From Ignavibacteria bacterium (GTDB taxonomy: Bacteria; Bacteroidota; Ignavibacteria; Tepidaquicellales; Tepidaquicellaceae): a stretch of 64,000 nucleotides of DNA. The notes under the pieces are model-generated. The model was not told the DNA's origin and did not search any database. It saw nothing but the letters and a program-made list of their open reading frames with translations. Position 1 is the stretch's first letter, and each line of letters begins with the position of its first letter. The position numbers and the translations under genes are program-made. Below are positions 9,741 to 18,942 of this stretch, piece after piece. The stretch spans positions 186,001 through 250,000 of the forward strand of contig JADJAH010000009.1 in the NCBI GenBank assembly GCA_016704345.1, given 5' to 3'.

Positions 9741-10988
9741 TCAGTTGCTTGTTCTGCTGAATCTACACAATGCTGCACACATCATGTCTTGTCTGTAACG
9801 AGCCCCGCTGTGTCCACCGCCAAAGCCGTTCATTGCTATGTAGAATATCATCAGTTCATTGTCACGTGAAACAGCATATCCCGCCAAAGTACTTACGGAA
9901 TTCAGAGTGCCGGTTTTTGCATGCACATTTTTTTCAGCTTCGGTACCGGTCATTCTGTTTCTTAATGTTCCGTCTACTCCGGCAATTGCCAACGACCCAT
10001 AAAAATAATCAAATGTCTTAACATCATCATACATATACTTCAGCATCCTTATGTAAAGATCTGAATTTACGGTATTGAATCTTGAGAGACCCGAACCCTC
10101 AACAATATCAAACGCTCCGCGGGGATTTCCGATTTGCGTTAAGAAATCAACAACAGCAGATTCACCTTTTTCCAGAGAGCCCGGCGCAGATTTATACTCG
10201 GCGCCGACTACTTTAAATACAGTTATTGCCGAATGATTATCACTCTCTTTATTCATGTGAGAGATAACATCATAAAGCGAGTGAGACATCACCGCGAGCT
10301 CTTTAGCGCCGGTCGGCGTTTCGCCGCCAAGAGTGATTCCGCTCGCAGTCACGCCCATTGATGTCAGTTCCGACATCAGGATTTCTGCGGCAGTTGCAGC
10401 GGGATCGATCTGTCCGGGATTCTTATTCAGATTTATTGCACTCACATAAGGCCAGTAGCCTTGTTTCGTATCACCGGAGTAAAAATTAGCAAGCCCATAA
10501 TGATTATCGTCAAGATATGATTCATCATAAATAATGTTTCCGGTAATTTCTTTGATTCCTTTCGACACTACTTCCTTTGCAAGATAAGTAATGTCGGATG
10601 AATTCAGGTCTGGATCACCAAATCCTTTGAGATAAACATTGCCGTTAATCACTCCGTCTTTAATATCGCTGTCATCGGTATATACAACGGTCTTGAAATC
10701 AAAATTTATTCCAAGAACGTCTATTGCAACTGCTGCAGTAATGAGTTTTGTTATTGATGCGGGAATCATTTTTTCCTCAGGATTGTGCAAATATATCATA
10801 TCGTATTTATCTGCACTCGTAATCTGAATGGATACTCTGCCGTTAGTTTCATTGACAATTGAGTCCATAGAAAGCCCGAACTCTTCGATACGGTCTCGCG
10901 CAATCAAAGTGCCCGATAATCCGGTGATCACAATTAAAATAAATGCCGTCAGAATTCTGAACCGGCAATCAATGCTTCTTTTTTCCAT
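9741..10988 (-). CDS. dacB: D-alanyl-D-alanine carboxypeptidase/endopeptidase, PBP4 type (S13)
   Basis: A periplasmic penicillin-binding protein that trims or cleaves peptidoglycan cross-links. The N-terminus is basic then hydrophobic (residues 10-30, ending GTLIARD), a signal peptide. The active-site triad motifs are visible: PASITKLIT (SxxK), GSGLSRFN (SxN region) and HAKTGTL (KTG). The length (415 aa) is normal, with an inserted domain between the first two motifs. The start overlaps the end of the upstream Nudix gene by 20 bp, and the ClpS-like gene follows by 5 bp. Confidence 0.92.
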   Translation of the reverse strand: MEKRSIDCRFRILTAFILIVITGLSGTLIARDRIEEFGLSMDSIVNETNGRVSIQITSADKYDMIYLHNPEEKMIPASITKLITAAVAIDVLGINFDFKTVVYTDDSDIKDGVINGNVYLKGFGDPDLNSSDITYLAKEVVSKGIKEITGNIIYDESYLDDNHYGLANFYSGDTKQGYWPYVSAINLNKNPGQIDPAATAAEILMSELTSMGVTASGITLGGETPTGAKELAVMSHSLYDVISHMNKESDNHSAITVFKVVGAEYKSAPGSLEKGESAVVDFLTQIGNPRGAFDIVEGSGLSRFNTVNSDLYIRMLKYMYDDVKTFDYFYGSLAIAGVDGTLRNRMTGTEAEKNVHAKTGTLNSVSTLAGYAVSRDNELMIFYIAMNGFGGGHSGARYRQDMMCAALCRFSRTSN

Positions 10989-11442
10989 GTTGTTTTGTAA
11001 CTGTTTTACTTTTCTTTTTTATTAATTTATCTGCTTCCTTTAGAACTTTGAACGATTGCTTAAACGTTAAACGGCTCTCTGAGCCAAACAATGAACACCA
11101 TCTGAATGCGGTGATTTCTTTGTTATCAACCTTGATCTCTTCAGTATTAGACCTGGCAATAAAGTATGCAACTTCTTTCTTTACTCTCAAGCCTTTCCCG
11201 TTAATGAAATCATATTTCTCTATCAACATGACTTCATCTGACAGAAACTCTACATCATCTATTCCCGCTTCTTCATGAAGCTCCCTTTTTGCCGTAATAA
11301 ACTCTGTTTCCCCCGGATCACTGTGTCCCTTTGCAAATGACCAATGGCCTTTCTTATGTTTCAATATCAGGTACTTCAACGAACGGGGAAACTCGTGATA
11401 AACTATTACACCCACTGCATGATCTTTTACTGTCTTGGCCAA
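10969..11442 (-). CDS. Nudix hydrolase (Ap4A-hydrolase-like)
   Basis: A 157-residue Nudix protein. The Nudix box is visible as DPGETEFITAKRELHEEAG (about residues 42-60), which carries the metal-binding RExxEE. GAVGVIVYHE-like openings and a GHWSFAKGH segment before the box resemble bis(5'-nucleosyl)-tetraphosphatases, but the substrate cannot be fixed from sequence alone. The lysine-rich tail (KKKSKTVTKQHGKKKH) overlaps the start of dacB, which suggests coupled translation. Confidence 0.88.
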   Translation of the reverse strand: MAKTVKDHAVGVIVYHEFPRSLKYLILKHKKGHWSFAKGHSDPGETEFITAKRELHEEAGIDDVEFLSDEVMLIEKYDFINGKGLRVKKEVAYFIARSNTEEIKVDNKEITAFRWCSLFGSESRLTFKQSFKVLKEADKLIKKKSKTVTKQHGKKKH

Positions 11443-11653
11443 ATAGCAACCTCTGATTTCATGAATTGTTCAATACACAAATTAAACCGGACAAGAATAT
11501 AATTTCAATAGACTTTAGTTTCATAATCCAACATTGTAAATCTGAATCTGAAGCAAAATCACACTTAACATCGCTAAAATCAAAACCCTGATACTGCTTA
11601 CACCAATTAAGTCTCTCCACTTCATGCTTCCGATACTTATCAAGAAGTTGAAC

Positions 11654-12469
11654 TCATTTGGCTCTGTTCCAAATCTCATCCATTTCCTCAAGACTCATCT
11701 CCTCAAGTACTTTCCCGTTCTCTTCCGCAAACTTCTCAATCTTTGAAAACCGGTCTCTGAATTTCCTGATCGTTCTTCTCAAAGCATCTTCAGGATTTAA
11801 TTTCAGAAATCTTGAATAATTTACAATCGAAAAAAGTAAATCTCCAAGCTCGTCCTCTATATCTTTCTCATCACGGCCTGATTCAACATTTGCTTTCAAC
11901 TCATTCAACTCTTCCAATATCTTTGCAAATGCCGGCTCGCTGTCGTTCCAGTCAAAGCCAACCTTTGAAGCCTTCTCTTGTATCCTGTATGCTTTGAGCA
12001 ATGCCGGAAGTTCTTCCGGAATCCCTTCTATTACCGACTTCCTTCCTTCTTTCTTTTTCAGATGTTCCCAATTACGCTTAACTTCTTCAGCGCCGGAAAC
12101 ATTTACATCTCCGAAAACGTGCGGATGTCTGTCTATCAGTTTTTTCGATTCGCCTTTGATCACTTCAGAAAGCGTGAACTGATTCTCCTCTTCCCCAATA
12201 TTTGCATGAAATACAACCTGAAGCAGCAAGTCACCGAGTTCTTTCCTTAACTCAGTCTTATTTCCCGAATCAATTGCCTCGAGCACTTCATAAGTCTCTT
12301 CCAATAAACATCTTCTGAGAGACAAGTGAGTCTGTATCCGGTCCCACGGGCAATCAACCCTTAACCGCCTAACAATCTCAACAAACTCCGCAAATTCCTT
12401 AACCGGAACGTCTTCTTTCAACAGGTAAATTTTTATAAAGATAACTATTTTGAGATATTGATTCAGCAT
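11654..12469 (-). CDS. mazG: Nucleoside triphosphate pyrophosphohydrolase MazG
   Basis: Hydrolyses NTPs and dNTPs to monophosphates and pyrophosphate. Two MazG helical domains are present, each with an acidic metal-binding signature: EETYEVLEAID with ELGDLLLQVVFHA near residues 57-90, and DIEDELGDLLFSIVNYSRFL near 200-220. The conserved CPWDRIQTH lies between start and first domain. The first 16 residues are hydrophobic and unlike the family, so a TTG at 12421 (LKEDVPVKEF) is a plausible real start. It is separated from the Nudix gene by a 210-bp gap in which I see nothing coding. Confidence 0.93.
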   Translation of the reverse strand: MLNQYLKIVIFIKIYLLKEDVPVKEFAEFVEIVRRLRVDCPWDRIQTHLSLRRCLLEETYEVLEAIDSGNKTELRKELGDLLLQVVFHANIGEEENQFTLSEVIKGESKKLIDRHPHVFGDVNVSGAEEVKRNWEHLKKKEGRKSVIEGIPEELPALLKAYRIQEKASKVGFDWNDSEPAFAKILEELNELKANVESGRDEKDIEDELGDLLFSIVNYSRFLKLNPEDALRRTIRKFRDRFSKIEKFAEENGKVLEEMSLEEMDEIWNRAK

Positions 12470-12686
12470 GAGAGTTTGTCACCAAGGCGATAGTTGATGA
12501 AATTGTAAATCTTTTTCCGTTGAAGTTCACTTATGAATCAATTGAACATATTGTTTGCGAAAATCAATTTTGGGTAGAATAGTAATCTCTTCGAGTGTAA
12601 CTTTATGAAAGATCCTAATCTTAAAGCGCGGCTAATAGTTTCCGGGAACCTGCCGCAGGATTTGGCAGGTAAATTCAATTATTGAG

Positions 12687-13427
12687 ATGGACACAATATG
12701 TAAGAACTGCGGGAATGCATTTCAGGGAAAATATTGCAATCAATGCGGACAAAAAGTTATCGAAGGCAGATTGTCGCTTGGCGAATTTTTTCACAAGTTT
12801 GTCCACTCATTTACACATGTAGACAAAGGACTTCTTCTGTTGGCAAAAGAACTGTTCATCAGGCCGGGCATTGTTGCCAGAGAGTATATCGAAGGCAAGC
12901 GTGCAAAATATTTTAATCCACTTCAATATCTAATATTACTTGTTGCTGTCAGTACATTTCTTACATTGAACTACGACTTGCTCGGTCCAAAAAATCTGCA
13001 GGGATTGCTCAACAGCACAGATCCTCAGGTCAGATTCAGAGCGGGGATGAGCAATTTTTTCTACAAGTATTTTAATCTCGTATTGTTTGCAAGCGTGCCT
13101 GTTGTTGCTTTTTTCTCATGGCTGATGTTTAGAAAATCCGGATTCAATTTTGCCGAGAATCTTGTATTCGTTTCATTCATATCTGCACAGAGAACGCTAT
13201 TCTTTATAATAATCTCGCCATTGCTATATTTCACAAAAAGCTATTGGTATATTTCCATAGGTCTTTACTATCTTTTCTGGATCGTTTATTTCATATATGC
13301 CTACATACAGTTTTATCAGCAGGGTAAACTTCTTACCGTCATAAAATATATTGGTGTATTCATCCTTTCGTTTCTCATTGTGCAATCAGTTGCCATGGGA
13401 TTTGTATATTTGTTCATGCTGAAATAG
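12687..13427 (+). CDS. DUF3667 membrane protein with N-terminal zinc ribbon
   Basis: A 246-residue inner-membrane protein. The N-terminus has a CxxC...CxxCG zinc ribbon (CKNCGNAFQGKYCNQCGQK, residues 5-23). It is followed by GEFFHKFVHSFTHVDKGLL and REYIEGKRAKYFNPLQYL, hallmarks of DUF3667, and then four to five hydrophobic segments. Function is unknown for the family, which is common in Bacteroidota and relatives. It appears monocistronic. Confidence 0.8.
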   Translation: MDTICKNCGNAFQGKYCNQCGQKVIEGRLSLGEFFHKFVHSFTHVDKGLLLLAKELFIRPGIVAREYIEGKRAKYFNPLQYLILLVAVSTFLTLNYDLLGPKNLQGLLNSTDPQVRFRAGMSNFFYKYFNLVLFASVPVVAFFSWLMFRKSGFNFAENLVFVSFISAQRTLFFIIISPLLYFTKSYWYISIGLYYLFWIVYFIYAYIQFYQQGKLLTVIKYIGVFILSFLIVQSVAMGFVYLFMLK

Positions 13428-13577
13428 CACTAACTCGTTACTGAATCTTTTTATATGCCTCGTTTAACTTTGTCGATGATTTAATTCATAATGTAGGATG
13501 CTTGTTGGCGATAAAAATTTCCTGCATTTCCGGAATCCATCCGTTTCAGTCTTTGCCAATGTAAGACATTATTTGAA

Positions 13578-13608
13578 TTGAATAACTTTCATCAAAAGTC
13601 TATTTTTG
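13578..13608 (+). promoter_or_regulatory. Candidate Bacteroidota-type sigma-A promoter for alanine dehydrogenase
   Basis: TTG at 13578-13580 and TATTTTTG at 13601-13608 are separated by 20 bp. This matches the known -33 TTG / -7 TAnnTTTG pattern of this group. The ald start codon lies 30 bp downstream of the -7 box. No start-site data are available. Confidence 0.5.
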
Positions 13609-13637
13609 TTCATTCCAATTAATCTAAACCCACGCAT

Positions 13638-14750
13638 ATGAAGATCGGTGTTCCCAAAGAAATAAAGACTAACGAAAACAGAGTAGCTCTTACTCCAATA
13701 GGCGCTGAAGTATTAGGAAGACACGGACACAAAATATTTGTTGAGACCAATGCGGGAAACGGAAGCGGCTTCTCGGACGCTGATTATAAGAAAGTTGGCG
13801 CGACAATTCTCAAGACTCCAAAACAGGTATTCGATACTGCTGAAATGATAATGAAAGTAAAAGAACCTATTAAGCCTGAATATAATCTGATAAGAGAAGG
13901 ACAAGTAGTGTTCACTTATTTTCACTTTGCTTCATCAAAGGAACTAACGCAGGCAATGATGAAGTCACGTTGTATTGCAATTGCTTATGAGACTGTACAG
14001 AAATCCGACGGTTCACTTCCGCTTCTCATTCCAATGAGCGAAGTTGCCGGAAGAATGGCTCCGCAGGAAGGTGCAAAATATCTTGAGAGAACCATGGGCG
14101 GCAGAGGTGTTCTCCTTGGCGGCGTACCCGGCACTGAACCGGCTGATGTAGTCGTGCTTGGCGGCGGAATTGTCGGAACGAATGCGGCAAAGATTGCGGC
14201 AGGATTCGGTGCAAAGGTTACCATCATGGATAACAATCTGTATCGATTGAGATATCTTGATGATGTTATGCCGAAGAATGTAACTACTATGATGAGCAAT
14301 CCTTACAATATCAGAGCTGCCATTTCAAAAGCTGATCTTGTTATCGGAGCTGTACTTATTGCCGGCGCAAAGGCACCTAAGCTTATAACAAAGCCAATGC
14401 TAAAGCTGATGAAGAAAGGCTCGGTTGTTGTTGATGTTTCCGTTGATCAGGGCGGATGCATTGAAACATGCAAGCCTACTACTCACGAGAATCCAACTTA
14501 TGTTGTCGATGATGTAGTTCACTATTGCGTAGCAAACATGCCCGGAGCAGTTCCGTTCACATCAACAATAGCTCTGACCAATGCGACTCTTCCCTACGCG
14601 CTTGAACTTGCTGATAAAGGCTGGCACAAAGCATGCGTGGAAAGCGAAGAGATCAAGCTTGGACTCAATATGATCGATGGCGAAATTGTTTACAAAGGCG
14701 TCTCCGACGCATTCAAGTTCAAATACACAGACGTAAATACAATGCTTTAA
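13638..14750 (+). CDS. ald: Alanine dehydrogenase
   Basis: Catalyses NAD-dependent, reversible oxidative deamination of L-alanine to pyruvate and ammonium. The N-terminus KIGVPKEIKTNENRVALTP is diagnostic. The Rossmann motif GGGIVGTNAAKIAAGFGA is near residue 175, with the following acidic residue in TIMDNN selecting NAD. The catalytic-region MSEVAGRMAPQ is present. The length (370 aa) is exactly usual. It has its own candidate promoter and a strong terminator, so it is probably a single-gene transcript. Confidence 0.96.
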   Translation: MKIGVPKEIKTNENRVALTPIGAEVLGRHGHKIFVETNAGNGSGFSDADYKKVGATILKTPKQVFDTAEMIMKVKEPIKPEYNLIREGQVVFTYFHFASSKELTQAMMKSRCIAIAYETVQKSDGSLPLLIPMSEVAGRMAPQEGAKYLERTMGGRGVLLGGVPGTEPADVVVLGGGIVGTNAAKIAAGFGAKVTIMDNNLYRLRYLDDVMPKNVTTMMSNPYNIRAAISKADLVIGAVLIAGAKAPKLITKPMLKLMKKGSVVVDVSVDQGGCIETCKPTTHENPTYVVDDVVHYCVANMPGAVPFTSTIALTNATLPYALELADKGWHKACVESEEIKLGLNMIDGEIVYKGVSDAFKFKYTDVNTML

Positions 14751-14769
14751 GAATATTCTGAATTGAAAG

Positions 14770-14796
14770 AGCCCGCTTAAATGCGGGCTTTTTTTT
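14770..14796 (+). terminator. Rho-independent terminator after ald
   Basis: Stem agcccgc / gcgggct (7 bp) with a 6-nt loop is followed directly by a run of T residues, 20 bp after the ald stop. Confidence 0.9.
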
Positions 14797-14871
14797 GGCT
14801 TCAAATCAGCAATTGCTTATTCACCATTCTGTTGAGAATGGCAAACACAAACGATCTCACAAATTCATTCA

Positions 14872-16233
14872 ATGAAAGAAAAAATCAGAATAGCTTCAGG
14901 ACAAGGATTCTGGGGTGATCTTGTTGATGCCCCATACAAGCAAGCTGCAGGCGGACCCGTTGACTACATAATGATGGACTATCTCGCTGAAGTTACTATG
15001 TCAATACTTCAGAAGCAGAAATTGCGCGACCCGGCGCTGGGCTATGCCCGCGATATACCGCCGCTTATGGAAAGACTTCTTCCTGTAATCACTGAGAAGA
15101 AAATAAAAGTAATAACAAACGGCGGAGGCGTGAATCCTCTTGCATGCAAAGATGCGATCTTTGAAGTTGCAAGAAAGATCGGCATAAAGGACTTGAAGAT
15201 CGGCGTCGTTTTGGGAGATAACATTCTCGACAGAATTGATTCGCTTGTGTCATCAGGAGTTCCTTTGAAGAATATGGAAACCGGAGAACCTGTCTCTACT
15301 GTGAAAGACAAAGTGCTTAGCGCAAATGTTTACTTCGGAGCGGGAGCGGTTGTAGAATGCCTTAAGCTCGGTGCGGACATTGTCATTACCGGAAGAGTTA
15401 CAGATACCGGCCTCACACTTGCGCCGATGATTTATGAATTCGGTTGGGATATGGAGAACTGGGACCTCATGGCTGCAGGTACGGTTGCCGGCCACATACT
15501 TGAGTGCGGCGGACAAGCAAGCGGAGGAAATTTTCTTGGTGACTGGAAAAGCCTTCCCGACCTTGCTCGCATTGGCTTCCCTATTGCCGAAGCTTATCCA
15601 AACGGAGAAGTCATTATCACTAAGCATGAGAATACGGGCGGAAGAGTCAGCGTTGACACTGTCAGCGAACAGTTGGTTTATGAAATTGGTGATCCGAAGG
15701 ATTACATCACCCCGGATTGTATTGCAGATTTTACTTCTATAAATCTCGAAGATGTAGGTGAAGACCGCGTAAGAGTTTACGGAGTGAAAGGATTGCCCTC
15801 AACTCCATTTTATAAAGTATCTATGTCATACTCTGACGGATACAGTGCTGTTGGCTCGCTAACTTATTCATGGCCAGACGCTCTTGAAAAAGCAGAGGCC
15901 GCTGACAAGATACTCCGTACAAGACTCGAAGATCTTGGTTTGAAGTTTGATGAGATTCGTTCAGAGTATCAGGGATACAACGCGTGTCACGGTCCTCTTG
16001 CAAAGAAGATCGACGATCTCAATGAAGTAGTATTGAGAGTTGCAGTCAGATCAGGCGACCGCAAGTCCATAGAAAGATTTGGAATGGAGATAGCGCCATT
16101 GATTCTCACAGGTCCTCCCGGAGTTACCGGCTTTGCCGGCGGAAGGCCAAAGCCGTCAGATGTGGTTGCCTATTGGCCCGCTTTGATTCCGAAGACGGAA
16201 GTGCAGCCGGAGTTTTTGGTGGAGTCTCTCTAA
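14872..16233 (+). CDS. AtuA-family protein (acyclic terpene utilisation / DUF1446)
   Basis: A 453-residue cytoplasmic protein beginning IRIASGQGFWGDLVDAPYKQ and containing NGGGVNPLACKDAIFE and GRVTDTGLTLAPMIYEFGW, all characteristic of the AtuA/DUF1446 family. In Pseudomonas the family member AtuA belongs to citronellol/geraniol degradation, but most bacterial members have no assigned substrate. None of the other atu genes (carboxylase, hydratase) is nearby, so terpene catabolism should not be inferred. It is followed by the epimerase gene 101 bp later. Confidence 0.85.
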   Translation: MKEKIRIASGQGFWGDLVDAPYKQAAGGPVDYIMMDYLAEVTMSILQKQKLRDPALGYARDIPPLMERLLPVITEKKIKVITNGGGVNPLACKDAIFEVARKIGIKDLKIGVVLGDNILDRIDSLVSSGVPLKNMETGEPVSTVKDKVLSANVYFGAGAVVECLKLGADIVITGRVTDTGLTLAPMIYEFGWDMENWDLMAAGTVAGHILECGGQASGGNFLGDWKSLPDLARIGFPIAEAYPNGEVIITKHENTGGRVSVDTVSEQLVYEIGDPKDYITPDCIADFTSINLEDVGEDRVRVYGVKGLPSTPFYKVSMSYSDGYSAVGSLTYSWPDALEKAEAADKILRTRLEDLGLKFDEIRSEYQGYNACHGPLAKKIDDLNEVVLRVAVRSGDRKSIERFGMEIAPLILTGPPGVTGFAGGRPKPSDVVAYWPALIPKTEVQPEFLVESL

Positions 16234-16334
16234 GAATTGTTCAAGCAAGATTTAAGAAAGTGAATATAAAATACAAATCAGTGAAAGAATCCTTTCACAA
16301 TTTCGATCTGTGACAAATTTCAATTTCATATAAA

Positions 16335-17282
16335 ATGGCTGAGAAAATTTTAGTGATCGGTGCAGCAGGACAAATCGGTTCCGAACTCGTGCTTGCACTC
16401 AGAAAAGTTTACGGTGATGCGAATGTTTTTGCAACAGATATAAAAGACGCGCCGCCGGATGTAAAAAAATCAGGACCGTTTCAGATACTTGATGTGATGG
16501 ATGACAAGAGGCTCATACATTTTGTCATAAGATACAAGATCACGCAGATCTACCATCTTGCCGCGGTGCTTTCCGGCAATGCCGAGCGTCTTCCACTTCA
16601 GGCATGGGACATTAACATGCGAAGTCTGCTGAACATACTCGACCTTGCAAGAGAAGTTGGTGTAAAGAAGATTTTCTGGCCCAGCTCAATTGCTGTGTTT
16701 GGAAAGACCACACCGAGAGAGAATACGCCACAGCTAACTATCATGGAGCCGAACACGGTCTATGGTATCAGCAAACTTGCAGGTGAGAGATGGTGCGAGT
16801 ATTATGTTAACAGGTACGGACTTGACATCAGAAGCCTTCGCTATCCGGGTTTGATAAGCTATAAGACCGAGGCCGGTGGTGGTACAACTGATTATGCCGT
16901 GGAAATTTTTTACGATGCAATAGAGTCCGGAAAGTATGAATGCTTCCTGAAGCCGGACACTACACTCCCGATGATGTTTATGCCGGATGCTATCAAGGCG
17001 ACAATCGATCTTATGGAAGCAAGTGCAGGTAATCTTTCGATTCATTCAAGTTATAATCTTGCAGGAATTAGTTTTGATCCGGCACAGATCTCCGCGGAGA
17101 TAAAGAAGAGTATTCCGAAATTTCAGATCTCCTACAAGCCCGACTTCCGGCAGGCGATCGCAGATTCATGGCCGAAAACAATTGATGATTCTGTTGCCAG
17201 GAATGATTGGGGCTGGAGCCATGAGTATGATCTTGCAAAAATGACAAAGATCATGCTGAAGGAGATCAAGAGGAAACTTTGA
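16335..17282 (+). CDS. NAD-dependent epimerase/dehydratase family, L-threonine 3-dehydrogenase type
   Basis: A 315-residue short-chain enzyme with the extended-SDR Rossmann motif VIGAAGQIGSEL (residues 6-17), ATDIKD at the end of the second strand, and the catalytic Tyr-Lys in VYGISKLAGE (about 141-150). The segments WPSSIAVFG, RYPGLISY and GGTTDYAVEIF match the bacterial SDR-type L-threonine dehydrogenases that oxidise threonine to 2-amino-3-ketobutyrate. No kbl (the next enzyme) lies in the window. A sugar-nucleotide epimerase role is the alternative. Confidence 0.8.
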   Translation: MAEKILVIGAAGQIGSELVLALRKVYGDANVFATDIKDAPPDVKKSGPFQILDVMDDKRLIHFVIRYKITQIYHLAAVLSGNAERLPLQAWDINMRSLLNILDLAREVGVKKIFWPSSIAVFGKTTPRENTPQLTIMEPNTVYGISKLAGERWCEYYVNRYGLDIRSLRYPGLISYKTEAGGGTTDYAVEIFYDAIESGKYECFLKPDTTLPMMFMPDAIKATIDLMEASAGNLSIHSSYNLAGISFDPAQISAEIKKSIPKFQISYKPDFRQAIADSWPKTIDDSVARNDWGWSHEYDLAKMTKIMLKEIKRKL

Positions 17283-17431
17283 TTTGTCTGATTGTCCGAG
17301 TTACTGAGTAGGATCAAATATCCCAATTCGGAAATCTCACTGTCCAATGCGAATAAGTAGATACTTATCTGAGTATCTTTTACGTCGTAAATGTTTTTGA
17401 ATAATTTTAATTGTCCTGTTAAATCATACCT

Positions 17432-18886
17432 ATGTCAACAAGAATTCTCACGGCCATATTCTTTGTCATTCTGCACCTTCTGAGCGTTACATCGAATATT
17501 AATTCACAAACAGTTCCTTCCGATCCCGGATACATTCAATTCGTCGGCAACAGGAGCATCACTTTCGTTGACCCGTCACGAGCAAACAGGAACATTTCCT
17601 GTCTGGTTTATTATCCGGCATCATCTGAAGGCGCAAATGCTCCGGTACTTCAGGGAAGCACATACCCTTCATTGTCTTTCGGTCACGGGTTTACTTTGAA
17701 TCCGAATCTTTATGTTTCTTTGTACAGACATTTTGCGAGCTGGGGATATGTCGTAATTGCACCATCGACTGAAACCGGTTTCTCCCCTAATCACACAAAT
17801 TTTGCGCTTGATCTTGCATTCGTTCTTAAGGATATGAAGAGAAGGAATACCTTGGCATCGGATATTTTCTTCGGAGTTATTGACACAACAGTAACCGGTG
17901 TGTTCGGTCATTCAATGGGCGGTGGATGCAGTGTGCTTGCCGGATCATTCGATACAAGCATAACCGCAGTCGCTTCTCTGGCGGCCGCAAACACTAATCC
18001 CTCTTCCATCACTGCGGCAAATTCGATCAAAGCGCCGCAACTGTATCTCTCGGGACAACGAGACAGCATTGCTTCTTACTGGACTCAGCAGCTGCCACAT
18101 TACAATAATTCTTTTCCCTTCAAGCAGATCGTCAATATCAAAGGCGGCAACCACAGCTATTTCCATCTAATTGCAGGACTTGATGATCTTGTTGACAATT
18201 CCGCGACAATTACACGGGCAGAACAACAGCGTCTTACGAGAAGGTATGTAACAAGCTTCTTCAACATCTTCCTGAAGAATGATACTAACAGCAGAACATT
18301 TCTTTACGGCAGTAATGCAAATGCTGATACAACTGTTATAAGGAGCTATAAGAATTTCGCTGTACGTACACTGCTTCAGGGATTCTTCAACGAGTCCACA
18401 CAGCAAATGACACGTGACACTGTGACAATGATTGCAAGGCATTTTCAATCGCCTTATTCAATTGCCGGAATTTCTAAGTCGTTCGTGAGAACAGACGGAT
18501 ACGGAGAATATTCATTTGATATGTTATTGCCAAACACAAAGTACTACTACCAAATCGCGCACAGAAACTCAATTGAAACGTGGAGTGCCGCCGGCGGAAC
18601 AACACTTAGCAGGAAGCGGCCCTTCTACGATTTCACAGCAACCATTTCAAATGCGTTCGGCAACAATTTGATTCTCAAGGCTGGACGCTATTGCATCTAT
18701 GGAGGAGATGTTAATTCAGATGGAATTGCAGATGCCCTTGATCAAGCACTTACAGACAACGATGCTTTCAACATAGCTACAGGATATCTTGCGACTGATG
18801 TGAACGGTGACGGAGTAGTTGATGCCGCTGATCTCGCACTCATTGACAATAATGCATTTAACTTTGTACAGAAGATAGTTCCGTAA
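17432..18886 (+). CDS. Secreted alpha/beta hydrolase with C-terminal beta plus dockerin-like module
   Basis: A 484-residue exported protein. Residues 1-26 form a signal peptide. Residues ~30-290 are an alpha/beta hydrolase of the chlorophyllase / dienelactone / PAF-acetylhydrolase type, with nucleophile elbow GHSMGGG at 159-165 and an acid and His further on (GGNHSYFH). Residues ~310-420 form a beta-rich stretch (LLQGFFNE, AHRNSIETWSAAG). The last ~60 residues hold two Ca-binding loops, GDVNSDGIAD and TDVNGDGVVD, as in dockerins, each followed by a [AIL]DNxAFN-type helix. The same two-part tail occurs on both large FG-GAP proteins here, so it is likely a shared export or anchoring tail. Substrate unknown. 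Confidence 0.85.
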   Translation: MSTRILTAIFFVILHLLSVTSNINSQTVPSDPGYIQFVGNRSITFVDPSRANRNISCLVYYPASSEGANAPVLQGSTYPSLSFGHGFTLNPNLYVSLYRHFASWGYVVIAPSTETGFSPNHTNFALDLAFVLKDMKRRNTLASDIFFGVIDTTVTGVFGHSMGGGCSVLAGSFDTSITAVASLAAANTNPSSITAANSIKAPQLYLSGQRDSIASYWTQQLPHYNNSFPFKQIVNIKGGNHSYFHLIAGLDDLVDNSATITRAEQQRLTRRYVTSFFNIFLKNDTNSRTFLYGSNANADTTVIRSYKNFAVRTLLQGFFNESTQQMTRDTVTMIARHFQSPYSIAGISKSFVRTDGYGEYSFDMLLPNTKYYYQIAHRNSIETWSAAGGTTLSRKRPFYDFTATISNAFGNNLILKAGRYCIYGGDVNSDGIADALDQALTDNDAFNIATGYLATDVNGDGVVDAADLALIDNNAFNFVQKIVP

Positions 18887-18942
18887 ATTTTTACTCAGAA
18901 GAAACTCTGATTTGAAGAAGCTTTCTGTGAGACACATCATCA

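Noticed and set aside
12649..12669. Hairpin cctgcc / ggcagg upstream of the DUF3667 gene
   Set aside because: Only a 6-bp stem with no T-run and no conserved context; probably a fragment of a common intergenic repeat.
14872..17282. Terpene-degradation operon suggested by the AtuA-like gene
   Set aside because: None of the carboxylase, hydratase or citronellyl-CoA genes is present; the neighbour is a threonine-dehydrogenase-like enzyme.
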